A DNA stretch of 64,000 nt from Laspinema palackyanum D2a. GTDB lineage: Bacteria; Cyanobacteriota; Cyanobacteriia; Cyanobacteriales; Laspinemataceae. A program made the translations under genes and the position numbers. The first letter of the stretch is position 1. Each line of letters opens with the position of its first letter. The stretch is from the NCBI GenBank assembly GCA_025370845.1, contig JAMXFF010000002.1, forward strand, positions 150,342 to 214,341. The letters are read 5' to 3'. The notes under the pieces are model-generated. The model saw only the letters and a program-made list of their open reading frames with translations, was not told where the DNA came from and ran no database searches. Positions 24,453 to 33,275 of the stretch are shown here, in pieces.

Positions 24453-24676
24453 TCTAATTCTTCAAATTCTTGAAAAACATAATCATATTCCCCTCCAAGC
24501 CAATAATCTGAAAATTCTGAGCTATTGACGGGGCGAAGCATTCCAGAATCATCGGCTACCAGCGCGCAATGCTCCCCTTCTTTTTCTTGCTTTTCCCGCA
24601 AGGAAGGAGGGGGGAGTAGTAGCCACTGGTAGAATCCCTCATCCTCCGGAGTCATGATTAGATTAGAGATCTCCAT
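24443..24676 (-). CDS. small acidic hypothetical protein, about 77 aa
   Basis: The preferred start is the ATG at 24674-24676 (MEISNLIMTPEDEG), with GGAAGG just upstream. An in-frame start at 24718 would overlap the preceding gene more. The segments PPPSLREKQEKEGEH and WLGGEYDYVFQEFEELE are visible. Function is unknown. Confidence 0.45.
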   Translation of the reverse strand: MEISNLIMTPEDEGFYQWLLLPPPSLREKQEKEGEHCALVADDSGMLRPVNSSEFSDYWLGGEYDYVFQEFEELECG

Positions 24677-25301
24677 ACCTTCCGCCATCCTGGAGGAAAT
24701 ATCCTGGGGGCAAGGCATCCAATTTTATTGGATCGCAAAAAGTGGATACCGTATCCACTGCTGAGGTCCCCGTCCCTGCTACTTGCTTGGCTACCCGGGG
24801 AGGCACTGGGTAATTGGTCCCCCAGCAGATATCTCTCATGGACCCATCGGCGACTTGCACACCCAGGGCCGCAAGATCGGCTTGAATTTTCCCAATCTTA
24901 AGCTTCGGAGAGTAGAAGCCGTATTTAATCCCGCGAATTTCAACAAAATAGGGATCTACTGCCTTCTTTCCCCTGGGGACCTCAAATTTAGCTGAATCGC
25001 TTTGTTTCCATCCCGCTCCGGCAGCCGCAGTCAATTGATCATAAGCGCAAAAGCTGGAGACCGTATAATCAGCCGCTTTTCTAGTCAGTCGCGGGGGGCG
25101 AGGTCGGCGGGGTGTAATCACAAGATTGGCTATAAAAACCCCAGCAGACACGGCAGGTGTATGGCCCAGTGTCGTTCCTTCTGTGCCATCAATCGGGCTC
25201 CGAAATCCATACATCCCTACATCGACAAATCCCCCATTATTAGGAATGCCCAGCTTGACTGCCACTAGCGGACGATCGCCGTAAATCTCTGTCTTTCCCA
25301 T
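24663..25301 (-). CDS. hypothetical protein, 212 aa, possible structural protein
   Basis: It begins MGKTEIYGDRPLVAVKLGIP and is rich in Gly, Pro and aromatic residues with many predicted strands (YGFRSPIDGTEGTTLG, YGFYSPKLKIGKIQADLAAL). Four cysteines are spread over the last half. Its length and beta-rich, Gly-rich character would suit a capsid or coat protein, but no motif confirms it. It is in the leftward block. Confidence 0.5.
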   Translation of the reverse strand: MGKTEIYGDRPLVAVKLGIPNNGGFVDVGMYGFRSPIDGTEGTTLGHTPAVSAGVFIANLVITPRRPRPPRLTRKAADYTVSSFCAYDQLTAAAGAGWKQSDSAKFEVPRGKKAVDPYFVEIRGIKYGFYSPKLKIGKIQADLAALGVQVADGSMRDICWGTNYPVPPRVAKQVAGTGTSAVDTVSTFCDPIKLDALPPGYFLQDGGRYGDL

Positions 25302-25358
25302 CTTTTTTCAATCCCAAAATTTCTATTTTTTAACCTTATGCTTACCCAGAGGAAAATC

Positions 25359-25670
25359 CTACTGAAGCATCGGGATGTGGCGGCTAATCGTTTTCACAGC
25401 GTAGAGTGTGAACGTCCAGAAAGTCGGAACAACGCTTAAGGGGGTTCCAGTGTCAGGATCGGTAATTTCCGTTTGAGCCCCTTCCTGCTTCCGAAGGCTG
25501 ATAACATCCTCGCCTTCAGGAGCGGTTGCATTTTGCTCTACTTGGGCATCCAAAAAGGCTTGAAGCAACTTCTCCATATCTGGGATAAAATCCCCGTCTA
25601 CAGTGTCGTCAATCGTAATAGAAGTGCCTGCCGGTAGCTTCGCTTTCACCGCACTTTTGAGGATCTGCAT
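25359..25670 (-). CDS. hypothetical protein, 103 aa
   Basis: It starts MQILKSAVKAKLPAGTSITI and has acidic middle segments (DDTVDGDFIPDMEKLLQAFL) and a C-terminal PTFWTFTLYAVKTISRHIPM. It is first in the leftward block, opposite the gene at 25865. The gap 25671-25864 contains a perfect CCCCTAGGGG palindrome (25826-25835) and probably holds divergent promoters. No family is recognised. Confidence 0.5.
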   Translation of the reverse strand: MQILKSAVKAKLPAGTSITIDDTVDGDFIPDMEKLLQAFLDAQVEQNATAPEGEDVISLRKQEGAQTEITDPDTGTPLSVVPTFWTFTLYAVKTISRHIPMLQ

Positions 25671-25864
25671 AATCTAGTTAATCCATCGCAACTGTTTCCC
25701 CTCGATCATAGCGATGAGACAGGCTTGTGACAAGGGTTTGGGGCGATTTTCTTGCTAAACCCTAAAGGGTATTTCTTTGGATGTACCAGGATTAAATGCG
25801 GGAACACTTAGTGTGTTAGTCATTCCCCTAGGGGTTGTTCCATTGTACTAAGAGGTAAAACCTT

Positions 25865-26086
25865 ATGACCAAGCAAGTTTTTGAAGAAATTTGGCAAATC
25901 CTCCCAACCAATTCTAAAAAAGCCCTCTTAAGGCGATTTACCAAGGCAAAAAAGCGGCATTATTTTCGCCCAAGAAATGAACTATTTAGGATGGTCGCCC
26001 AAAAAACAGGGCGAAGCGAACAAGAGGCCGCCAGGATTCTCTATCAAATGCGATGGGATATTGAGGCTGGCAGGTGGAAGCCGTGA
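25865..26086 (+). CDS. small basic protein, 73 aa, putative DNA-binding
   Basis: AGAGG lies correctly before the ATG. The protein is strongly basic and helical (KALLRRFTKAKKRHYFRPRN, KTGRSEQEAARILYQMR). It is the only plus-strand gene among leftward genes, and its stop codon abuts the stop of the convergent 378-aa gene with no gap. A regulatory or nucleic-acid-binding role is plausible but not shown. Confidence 0.5.
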   Translation: MTKQVFEEIWQILPTNSKKALLRRFTKAKKRHYFRPRNELFRMVAQKTGRSEQEAARILYQMRWDIEAGRWKP

Positions 26087-27223
26087 CTATTGCAGAGGCG
26101 ATCGCAATAAATCATTGAGGAGTTGCTGCCATCCATCTGGCGGCGACTCCAGCCACAGGGGGAGCCGGTTTTCACGGCTTACCAGTTTCCCTGAGAGTGT
26201 CGGCTTCCCCGCGTTCTTTGCGTCGTCTAAGGCAATCAAATCAGAATTCTCGATCCAACAAAAGGCAGGATAGACCTTGAAGCTATTGAGGGATGGGTAG
26301 CGCCGATCCTTTTTCCTATTCCCAGAATCGGTATCAATCCCGGTGGCACTTTGCCCAACAATGAACCCCTCGGAGAGTTGAGCAAATTTAGCCAGATTTT
26401 CATAAGCCCCCCTTTCGGAGGCTCCCCCCGCAACAAGCTGGGATAGTCCTTTTAATCGGGTTTGACCTGGATCGCCCGCCATATATCCTCGGGCACTCCA
26501 CCTCCCCCATTGAAGCCCGCTAGATCCACCGCAGGCGCTGCGGATCGACTCATAACTCAATTTACTCCTAGCAGGCAGAGGAATAGAAACTTGCCGGGGG
26601 GGGATTTTAATTCCATTTATCAGCTTATTAAAGGGTGGCTTTTGGTTAAGAGAAAGCCTTATATTAACTTTTAATTTTTTAGGTTGCTGCCTTAAATAAT
26701 CATCAATTGGATAGCCCACTATGGCCCCAAAATCATATTCTTTGAGTTGATTGTGTTGCGCCCAAATTTGGGATATTTGAGCAATAATCACCAGTGGCGG
26801 CCCGACCAGCACGAAAGGCTTATCCCCCTTTTTGCCACCCGGCCAGAATTCTACTATACAATAGCCGCGTTCCTCCTCTGCCTCCTTGTTAATTCGCTTA
26901 AAAAGGGGTCTGGACCTAATCTCCTCAATTCCCCAGGGTTGTGCCTTATTCTTTAATTCAGGGTGCTCAAATTCAGTTGCGGCAGGAAAACACCCTGAGA
27001 AATCTTCAAGAAATTTATCAAGGTCGATTGGCACCCCAAACCAGTCCAAGCCAAATTGATAAATCGAGGACAACTGAAGGATTTGGTCTTTGATTGATTT
27101 CTCGGAGCCTGCAATCAAGAAACTATTAAAATCCTTGGATTTATCTGGCCAAAATTGGATTATATTATCCTTTGGGTTCTCCAGGCTTTTAATTTTTTCT
27201 AATACAAACGATTCTACTGTCAT
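26087..27223 (-). CDS. hypothetical protein with internal duplication, 378 aa
   Basis: Two related segments are visible near residues 20-65 and 120-165: IIQFWPDKSKDFNSFLIAG and IVEFWPGGKKGDKPFVLVG, each followed by a helical stretch (IKDQILQLSSIYQFGLDWFG, IIAQISQIWAQHNQLKEYDF). The last third (SYESIRSACGGSSGLQWGR and SLNSFKVYPAFCWIEN) differs. The protein is in the leftward block with virion-like genes, directly after the 287-aa gene. No family is recognised. Confidence 0.5.
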   Translation of the reverse strand: MTVESFVLEKIKSLENPKDNIIQFWPDKSKDFNSFLIAGSEKSIKDQILQLSSIYQFGLDWFGVPIDLDKFLEDFSGCFPAATEFEHPELKNKAQPWGIEEIRSRPLFKRINKEAEEERGYCIVEFWPGGKKGDKPFVLVGPPLVIIAQISQIWAQHNQLKEYDFGAIVGYPIDDYLRQQPKKLKVNIRLSLNQKPPFNKLINGIKIPPRQVSIPLPARSKLSYESIRSACGGSSGLQWGRWSARGYMAGDPGQTRLKGLSQLVAGGASERGAYENLAKFAQLSEGFIVGQSATGIDTDSGNRKKDRRYPSLNSFKVYPAFCWIENSDLIALDDAKNAGKPTLSGKLVSRENRLPLWLESPPDGWQQLLNDLLRSPLQ

Positions 27224-27227
27224 GTGC

Positions 27228-28091
27228 TTAGAACCCTAATAGAGTAAAGGTTTGAGTTGAGGAATCATAGGTAAAACTAAGGAAATCTGAGTAATTCGAT
27301 TTGGCTGGATTTCGCGCACAAATACCCCCTATATGTCGCCCCCACTCTGGCTTAAGCTTAAATTGATTATTTGCATCAGTATTCGCCACCCAACCCGAGA
27401 AAATCACATTCCCAATAAAGCTAGAGGGTAGGGTATTCTCTGCTGGCTTGAAGGCGTGTAATTCTAAGGCTGCGGCCATTATCCTATCCCATTGAGGGAT
27501 AAATATTTGAATAGGAGGATTAAGCGCCAATGCAGGGGGGATAACTACATTAAAGATATATTCGGTTAGCGGCTGAAAAGAGGTCAACTCAAAAGCTTTA
27601 AATCCACTTACGCCGCTATCGGCATCAAATAGTTTCGCGAAATTTGAATCAAATATTGCCGGATAAATTAAATCGGCTGCAAAATAAGCAATTTTGTTTG
27701 CTCCGGTAGGGATGCGGGTGCGGACTTTGAGGGGAATTGGTGGCATATCTTGCTCTGGGAGTGTGATTGGATCGCGAGAAAGGATGGTTGTTCGTAGCAA
27801 GCCAGCGCCGATCGCCCAAATCCCCCCAGCATTGCCCCCAGCATCATCGCTAAAGTAGGCATTCCCGGGCTCCAGTGGGTAAATCGGGGCATCTGGGGAG
27901 GCAAAGGAAAGCCAGATTAGGGAATTGGTGCAATTGTGAAGGATGATTCGCCGAGGATTCGGGCGAGGGGTGGGAGGGATGATCGCCTGTGGCAAATCGG
28001 CAAAGGTCTCAAATTCTGCCTGTTCGTGAAAATTGTATGATTTTGTTAGATCTATTCCATTTCCACCCCCACCACTAGCGTTAATTAGCAT
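27228..28091 (-). CDS. beta-rich putative virion protein, 287 aa
   Basis: After a Gly-rich start (MLINASGGGGNGIDL), residues about 45-105 have RRIILHNCTNSLIWLSFASP, PLEPGNAYFSDD and GIWAIGAGLLRTTIL. This follows the same strand-turn-strand order as the proteins at 23351-23698 and 28677-29585. The C-terminal half is also beta-rich. It heads the leftward part of the central divergent pair; a promoter with TATAAT is visible in the short gap 28092-28142. Confidence 0.5.
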   Translation of the reverse strand: MLINASGGGGNGIDLTKSYNFHEQAEFETFADLPQAIIPPTPRPNPRRIILHNCTNSLIWLSFASPDAPIYPLEPGNAYFSDDAGGNAGGIWAIGAGLLRTTILSRDPITLPEQDMPPIPLKVRTRIPTGANKIAYFAADLIYPAIFDSNFAKLFDADSGVSGFKAFELTSFQPLTEYIFNVVIPPALALNPPIQIFIPQWDRIMAAALELHAFKPAENTLPSSFIGNVIFSGWVANTDANNQFKLKPEWGRHIGGICARNPAKSNYSDFLSFTYDSSTQTFTLLGF

Positions 28092-28142
28092 CGCCTTCCC
28101 CTGTCTGTAGTGTTATTATAATGAAATTATATCTTTAATCTT
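28092..28142. promoter_or_regulatory. central divergent promoter region of element 2
   Basis: 51 bp separate the start codons of the leftward 287-aa and rightward 176-aa genes. The segment is AT-rich and contains TATTATAATG, a good -10 box candidate for the rightward block. Both virion-like blocks diverge from here. Confidence 0.45.
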
Positions 28143-28673
28143 ATGGCAAACATCACGATCGGCACGGGAGCGACTCTACTGGAAACGGCAGCCACCGAGA
28201 GGCAAACTCAAGAGCAGATGACCTTAAGTATGCTGCAATTTCTCCAGGCCAAAGAACGCGATGCAACGGCTAACCCAAATGGGCGGAACTATCTCCGATC
28301 AGATCACAGTGATGACAACACGATCTTAACTTTTTCCTGCTCAATTCCAGTAAACTATTCAATTGAATCCGGATCGGGAGCACTGCGGATTATTGCTAAC
28401 GAGTATCTCACCGGGATAACTTTTAGCAATGGCTCAGGAGGGACAATGCAAGCTACCACGGCAGCCCAGAGCTTGATTGAATCGATCGCACGGCAGGAAG
28501 CGATCGAGAATACTGGAAGCCAGAATCCTTTATCCGCTGATTATATTGATTGGTCTATCAGGAAAACCGAAAATCAGTATATTTTTGAAGCTTCTGGCAG
28601 GCTTCCAACTACAGCATTACTGACCCCTGACGGATCGGCTTTACAAATTTCGGCTGTATCTTATTTGGTGTGA
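28143..28673 (+). CDS. hypothetical protein, 176 aa
   Basis: It starts MANITIGTGATLLETAATER and is rich in Ser, Thr, Ala and Gly with regular strand-like segments (LRIIANEYLTGITFSNGSGG, YIFEASGRLPTTALLTPDGS). Such composition is usual in structural or coat proteins. First gene of the rightward block, four bases before the next gene. No family is recognised. Confidence 0.5.
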   Translation: MANITIGTGATLLETAATERQTQEQMTLSMLQFLQAKERDATANPNGRNYLRSDHSDDNTILTFSCSIPVNYSIESGSGALRIIANEYLTGITFSNGSGGTMQATTAAQSLIESIARQEAIENTGSQNPLSADYIDWSIRKTENQYIFEASGRLPTTALLTPDGSALQISAVSYLV

Positions 28674-28676
28674 TGA

Positions 28677-29585
28677 ATGGAACCCGTAACCTTTGCCCGT
28701 AATTATTGCCGGGAACTTGAATTTAATTCCGCCAGTGGATCTGGGATTCTCACACTGGCAGATTTTTCTCATCTAAAATTGGAGCCGCATCGCAGGGAGA
28801 TGGAAGAATCGCACTGGGTGGGTGCGCGGGTAAGGATTGAGGATATCGCGCTCACTAGCTGGGTACTTCGGCAGCAAGAGCGGCCTACTCCCCTGCCGCC
28901 AATTAGAGCGCGTGATAATTTCCAGCAAAAAGCTTTGAAGCTTAGGGCTATTCGGGATTTATTCCCTGAGATAAAGCTGAATTTTTATATTTCAATCAAT
29001 AACGGGCCTTGGAGATTTAAAAATCAGCTATCGTTGCAGAATTACGGGGAACCCTATTTTCCCGATACCCTAAAACCAAGTTTTACCCGGGGAGAAGTCC
29101 TGGATACTTCGGAGACAACCCGAATTGGGGTTGGGATTCAAGATGCTGGACACGGCCTCCTGGCCGGTAATGATGTTATCACGATCGAGTGCCACTACAC
29201 CGAATACTTATCGCTACAGCCTAAGCCTGCGATCGCAACAGTGAGATCCGTTTCAATCTTCTCAAAAGATATCCCGGTCTGGCGGCCTGGGGAATCTTTT
29301 GCGCCTGTCATGGTTCGCGGGTTTGCCTCAAATCGGATCGGCTTGATTTTGGAGAATGCGGGGGATGCCGAGATATGGATTTCGATTGGCAATCCGCCAA
29401 GGCTTCAGGAGGACAACTCGATTGATGGGCTTGGGCTATTCCACCGAGGTTCCACCTTAAATCTAGGCCAAAATCAGCGAGTGATTAGGCCGGAGACGAT
29501 ATGGGCGATCGCTACCCCACCCGTCTCAGATCCTTTATTTGAGGGGACAACAGCCAAGCTTCAAGGAATGGAGGAGTTGATTTGA
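28677..29585 (+). CDS. beta-rich putative virion protein, 302 aa
   Basis: The N-terminal 190 residues include NFYISINNGPWRFKNQLSL and look beta-rich. The last 90 residues contain NRIGLILENAGDAEIWISIG, RGSTLNLGQNQRVI and ETIWAIATPP, the same motif order as in the 287-aa and 115-aa proteins. It overlaps the following gene by four bases (TTGA), so the two are translationally coupled. Probably a component of the same particle or complex as those proteins. Confidence 0.5.
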   Translation: MEPVTFARNYCRELEFNSASGSGILTLADFSHLKLEPHRREMEESHWVGARVRIEDIALTSWVLRQQERPTPLPPIRARDNFQQKALKLRAIRDLFPEIKLNFYISINNGPWRFKNQLSLQNYGEPYFPDTLKPSFTRGEVLDTSETTRIGVGIQDAGHGLLAGNDVITIECHYTEYLSLQPKPAIATVRSVSIFSKDIPVWRPGESFAPVMVRGFASNRIGLILENAGDAEIWISIGNPPRLQEDNSIDGLGLFHRGSTLNLGQNQRVIRPETIWAIATPPVSDPLFEGTTAKLQGMEELI

Positions 29586-31726
29586 AAGGAATAATAAAGC
29601 AAGCGGGTAGAGCCGCCTTGAGAACCGCAACACAAAGAGCCGCAAACAGCCTCGCAAACCGAGAAAAAGAAGGAAGAAGCGGAATCAGGCGATCTGAGGG
29701 GGGGATAAAATTAGGAGATCCCCAATCTCTTAACGACCTAGGAAACACCAATGGATTCGGAATGATCCCCCTTCCTGATCGCCCACTCACCCCGTGGGAA
29801 TTGGCAGAAGAGGGTTTTAATCCATTCAATATTCCTCCCCACCTTTCGATCGTTGGAGTGGAACATAATAAATGCGGAACTATAGTCACTTTTGGTTTCT
29901 ACGCATTGGGGTGGAGCTACGGAAAGTGGTCACTGGGGTATCGAAATGGGGCTTGCGATCCATTAAAGCTGCCGGATCTTCCTGAAGAGCCAGAGCCTCC
30001 AGGTGATTACGGGCCAGGGGGAAATGCGAAGGGATGGAAAAGCCGGTGCCCGGATGTGACCATCCTTTTTTGGGATACCAGTTCGAGCTACAACTGGGAA
30101 CACGTGCATTCCCAGCTTGAAAAACTTGAAAATCCTTGGCGAAATAATTCAGGAGGAAGCGATCTAAGAATTTCTCTTCACCCCCCACTTTCAACAAGTG
30201 AACTTTTTGATTTTGTAGCTTTACCTCTAGCGAAAGAGGTAAATCTTCCAAAGCAAATAAAAAGCTTTGAAGTAGGCCACTGGGTTAGAGCTTTTGAATT
30301 TTACGAAGGGAGTATTTTTGCCGTTCGCTTGAAATTCAATGAAAACTATTTAATGAACCATGTCGCCTCTTCTTCAATTATTAATTGGCTTAAAGAATTA
30401 GAGCCAATTGAGTGCTATATCCCCGGTGCTAACGATTTAATAGACAATACTAAGCCTTATATCTCAAAAAAATATTTGCTGTCTCCTGAGCCTGGTGTAA
30501 TTTACGGGCAATCCAGGGCTGAGGAAATGCGGCACAGGATGTTTTTGTATTCGCTAAAAAATTGCCCACCTCCCCAAAAGCCGGGATTGAGTGGGGGAAC
30601 CTTAAAAGAGGAACCGGAAATGATGGATGAATGCTGCCAGGAAATTTTAGATTCTCTCGAAGAGCAGGATGAGAAAATATCCCGATTATTGGATTTACTC
30701 GATCCGGAAGGGGCGTGGCCTATCAAAGTGCCTGGGCAAATGCTGCAATTAGATAATGGGGATGCCCAGCCTTTAGAACTGAAAAGCTATCCGGAATTGT
30801 GGGTGGCTCAGTTGGCCACTCAAAATAGACTGAGGGAAGTAGCTGCGCCGCCGGGTGCTTGGCCTCTTCAATTTCCCAAAGGGATTATTGAGCCGATGGG
30901 CACAGGGAATTTAAAAATTCAATCTATTGGGGCAATGTTGATGGCGATTTTGCGCGGACTTGATGCCAAACTTGGCCCAATAGTCAATGAGGTAGAACTT
31001 TCGGATGGGACGCCTTTGGAGCCTGGGAAACAAAAGGTAAATCTAAGATTTTTTGGATTGAGTTCTCTCGCCTGCCAGATTCTTCAAATTGCGATAGATA
31101 ACGAGGGTGATATAGATTTATCAAATAATCTGCTTTTGAGATTAGCAATGACTTCGGCAGCGACTCAAAAAGCCGCTACTCAATCAGCATTGCAAACCTC
31201 GGAAATTCTTGATGCGCTTGGAGCGAAGTACAATGATAAAGTTGAAGAGGTGCCCTTTTTCTTCAATCCCCAAGCGGCAGCGGAAGTGGCGGAAAATCTG
31301 CAAAATACCGAGGAAAGCACCGAGGCTTTAATGGCTGCAATCCTTGATACTTCTACTCAGCAAATCAAGTATTTGAGCGTAGATGAGAAGCGGAATATTG
31401 TGATGAGGCTCACCCAAATGGAGCAAGCAATCAATACCATCCAAGCTGGGCAGGCAGTAGAATGGGATGGCAGCAAAAAGGGGTTAGCAGCCTTGATGAG
31501 TAGCTATATGCTGATTGACCAAATCCAAGATTATAAGCTCAAGAAAGAGCTTAAAAATTTGGATAATCAGGGAGATTTTGGGGAATGGAGCAAGCAGCAT
31601 GAGGCTGGATATCCCGGAACTGGGGCAACGGACGAATATTCCAATACCTCTAAGCCGTGGGGGAGGGATATGCGAAATCAGCCCAAAATCCGAAAAGTTG
31701 ATAACAATCCAGATAGGGAGCAGTAA
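29582..31726 (+). CDS. large unknown protein, 714 aa
   Basis: It starts at a TTG overlapping the previous stop. The first 35 residues are basic and Ala/Arg-rich (AGRAALRTATQRAANSLANR). A central aromatic domain follows (VTILFWDTSSSYNWEHVHSQ). Residues about 350-480 include ECCQEILDSLEEQDEKISRL. The last 200 residues are Ala/Gln/Ser-rich helices (MTSAATQKAATQSALQTSEI) with a disordered tail. Size and position suggest a major or minor structural or injected protein. I do not recognise it and see no nucleotide-binding motif. Confidence 0.55.
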   Translation: MKGIIKQAGRAALRTATQRAANSLANREKEGRSGIRRSEGGIKLGDPQSLNDLGNTNGFGMIPLPDRPLTPWELAEEGFNPFNIPPHLSIVGVEHNKCGTIVTFGFYALGWSYGKWSLGYRNGACDPLKLPDLPEEPEPPGDYGPGGNAKGWKSRCPDVTILFWDTSSSYNWEHVHSQLEKLENPWRNNSGGSDLRISLHPPLSTSELFDFVALPLAKEVNLPKQIKSFEVGHWVRAFEFYEGSIFAVRLKFNENYLMNHVASSSIINWLKELEPIECYIPGANDLIDNTKPYISKKYLLSPEPGVIYGQSRAEEMRHRMFLYSLKNCPPPQKPGLSGGTLKEEPEMMDECCQEILDSLEEQDEKISRLLDLLDPEGAWPIKVPGQMLQLDNGDAQPLELKSYPELWVAQLATQNRLREVAAPPGAWPLQFPKGIIEPMGTGNLKIQSIGAMLMAILRGLDAKLGPIVNEVELSDGTPLEPGKQKVNLRFFGLSSLACQILQIAIDNEGDIDLSNNLLLRLAMTSAATQKAATQSALQTSEILDALGAKYNDKVEEVPFFFNPQAAAEVAENLQNTEESTEALMAAILDTSTQQIKYLSVDEKRNIVMRLTQMEQAINTIQAGQAVEWDGSKKGLAALMSSYMLIDQIQDYKLKKELKNLDNQGDFGEWSKQHEAGYPGTGATDEYSNTSKPWGRDMRNQPKIRKVDNNPDREQ

Positions 31727-31730
31727 ATAA

Positions 31731-33230
31731 ATGAGTTTTTTAGAAATTGCTGAGGCCACTTTCCGGGGTCTTGACCCCGGCGCAGGGGCGAAATTGCAAG
31801 AATTTCAAAATTGGACTAAGCAGACGGGGACAAGATTAGAAGAAGCCGCACGGAATATTACTACGAACCCCGAAAATGGCGCTTCCGACGAGGGATTCAA
31901 CCGAGTAATTAATTCGATTAATCCAAATTCTGAGAGTTCGCGCCGATCGCAAGCGGAATTGGATTATAGGGAAAGATTTAATCGGCAGGTAGATGATTAC
32001 GTGCGCCAGGTTGAGCGGGATTTAAGTTCCGCCATTAATTCAGAAGGATCAAGATTCGGAGGATATGATCCGGGTTCGAGAAGTGACAATCCATCTCCCC
32101 CTAGAATCCGGCAGCCTTTTGGTCTGCCGGATTCAACTATTAAAAATGATATTACCAGCAAACCAAATGCCACGAAAGAAGAAGAAAAAATCAACCAAAA
32201 CGGGCTGCAATCGGCTGGCGATTGGGCATCGGGGCTTTATTCAGGAATCACGGGATCTGAAATGTTCCGAGAGTTTGCCCTCGGAGCCAAAGAACTCCTT
32301 AATCGAGTTGTCACCGATCAGCAAATCGCCGGTTTTGCCCGAGATTTCCAGGAACGAATACTCGAAAATGCACGAGAATTGGGCGAGTCCATCCAAGGTC
32401 TTGCGCCTGGAAGAGGTAAGAGCCCTCAAGACGAAATACAAGGAAAAGGATGGTTCGGGAGCGCCCTTGACTGGCTCAAAGGGGAAAGCGCTGGCGCAAA
32501 AGTTACGAGAGGCGTTCTCATAGGGGGCGCAGTTTGTGCCGTGGTTGTGGGGGGAGTCGCGACAGGAGCAATTTTAGCGGGTAAGGCTCTTGTCGCTCTC
32601 CTTTCATTTAAGGGGTTGGCTGCTATGGCTGGGACCGCACTCCTTTGGCCTGTTGCTAAACGCATTATCCGGTGGGGTGTTTCTGCTTTTCAAAGACTTT
32701 GGAATTTTAACTTTAATGCTTCGGATGCCGATCTTAAGCGGATTCAAGAGCAAAGAATCGTGGCACTTTATGGAGTTGCTGGCGGCGCTCTCGGTTCTGG
32801 ATTGGGTCGCTTAATGTGTGGAGCGGCAGGGGTCGGATCTATTTCGGTTTTTAATCCCCGACTCGCTGCCAGCATCGCTACTATGGCAGGACCGGATCAG
32901 ATGGATGAAATCTTGGATGAAATGACTTTAATGCTAAGGTCAGCACGCGATGTAGCAGTTTCGGGAATAATTTCCCAGGGCTATCAAAATATCCGGTCAT
33001 GGATTAAGGGAGCCGCACGGTCGGATTATTTTACAAAAGTCTTCCCAGGGTCAGCGCGAATAATTGATAAATGGGGCAAGGAAGGGGGAAGCCCTTGGAG
33101 CTTTGCGATCGCCACTGAAAATTTTGTGGAATCCATCAAGGATAAGCGGATCCAGAATTTCGTTGAAGAGTTCATTGAGGAGTTTGGGGAAGGATGCACC
33201 GAGAGTCTTCTTGCTCTTACTGTGGTGTAA
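31731..33230 (+). CDS. membrane-active large protein, 499 aa
   Basis: Residues 1-190 are polar and helical (EEAARNITTNPENG, RQVDDYVRQVERDLSSAI). Residues about 255-310 hold Gly/Ala-rich hydrophobic segments (GVLIGGAVCAVVVGGVATGA, ALVALLSFKGLAAMAGTALL) that look membrane-inserting. A second Gly-rich stretch is near residue 345 (GVAGGALGSGLGRLMCGAAG). The design resembles phage proteins that cross or perforate membranes, such as tape-measure-like or ejection proteins. This is an analogy only. It follows the 714-aa gene by 4 bp. Confidence 0.5.
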   Translation: MSFLEIAEATFRGLDPGAGAKLQEFQNWTKQTGTRLEEAARNITTNPENGASDEGFNRVINSINPNSESSRRSQAELDYRERFNRQVDDYVRQVERDLSSAINSEGSRFGGYDPGSRSDNPSPPRIRQPFGLPDSTIKNDITSKPNATKEEEKINQNGLQSAGDWASGLYSGITGSEMFREFALGAKELLNRVVTDQQIAGFARDFQERILENARELGESIQGLAPGRGKSPQDEIQGKGWFGSALDWLKGESAGAKVTRGVLIGGAVCAVVVGGVATGAILAGKALVALLSFKGLAAMAGTALLWPVAKRIIRWGVSAFQRLWNFNFNASDADLKRIQEQRIVALYGVAGGALGSGLGRLMCGAAGVGSISVFNPRLAASIATMAGPDQMDEILDEMTLMLRSARDVAVSGIISQGYQNIRSWIKGAARSDYFTKVFPGSARIIDKWGKEGGSPWSFAIATENFVESIKDKRIQNFVEEFIEEFGEGCTESLLALTVV

Positions 33231-33241
33231 AATAATAAAAA

Positions 33242-33265
33242 ACCGACTGAGTGCTAACAGTCGGT
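33242..33265. terminator. hairpin terminator between convergent genes
   Basis: ACCGACTG and CAGTCGGT form an 8-bp stem. On the minus strand it is followed by a run of T, so it should end transcription of the leftward gene at 33276-33929. It may also stop the rightward virion-like block. Confidence 0.65.
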
Positions 33266-33275
33266 GACTACCTTA

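Noticed and set aside
22908-33230. Conjugative element (ICE) interpretation of element 2
   Set aside because: No relaxase, coupling protein or type IV secretion gene was recognised.
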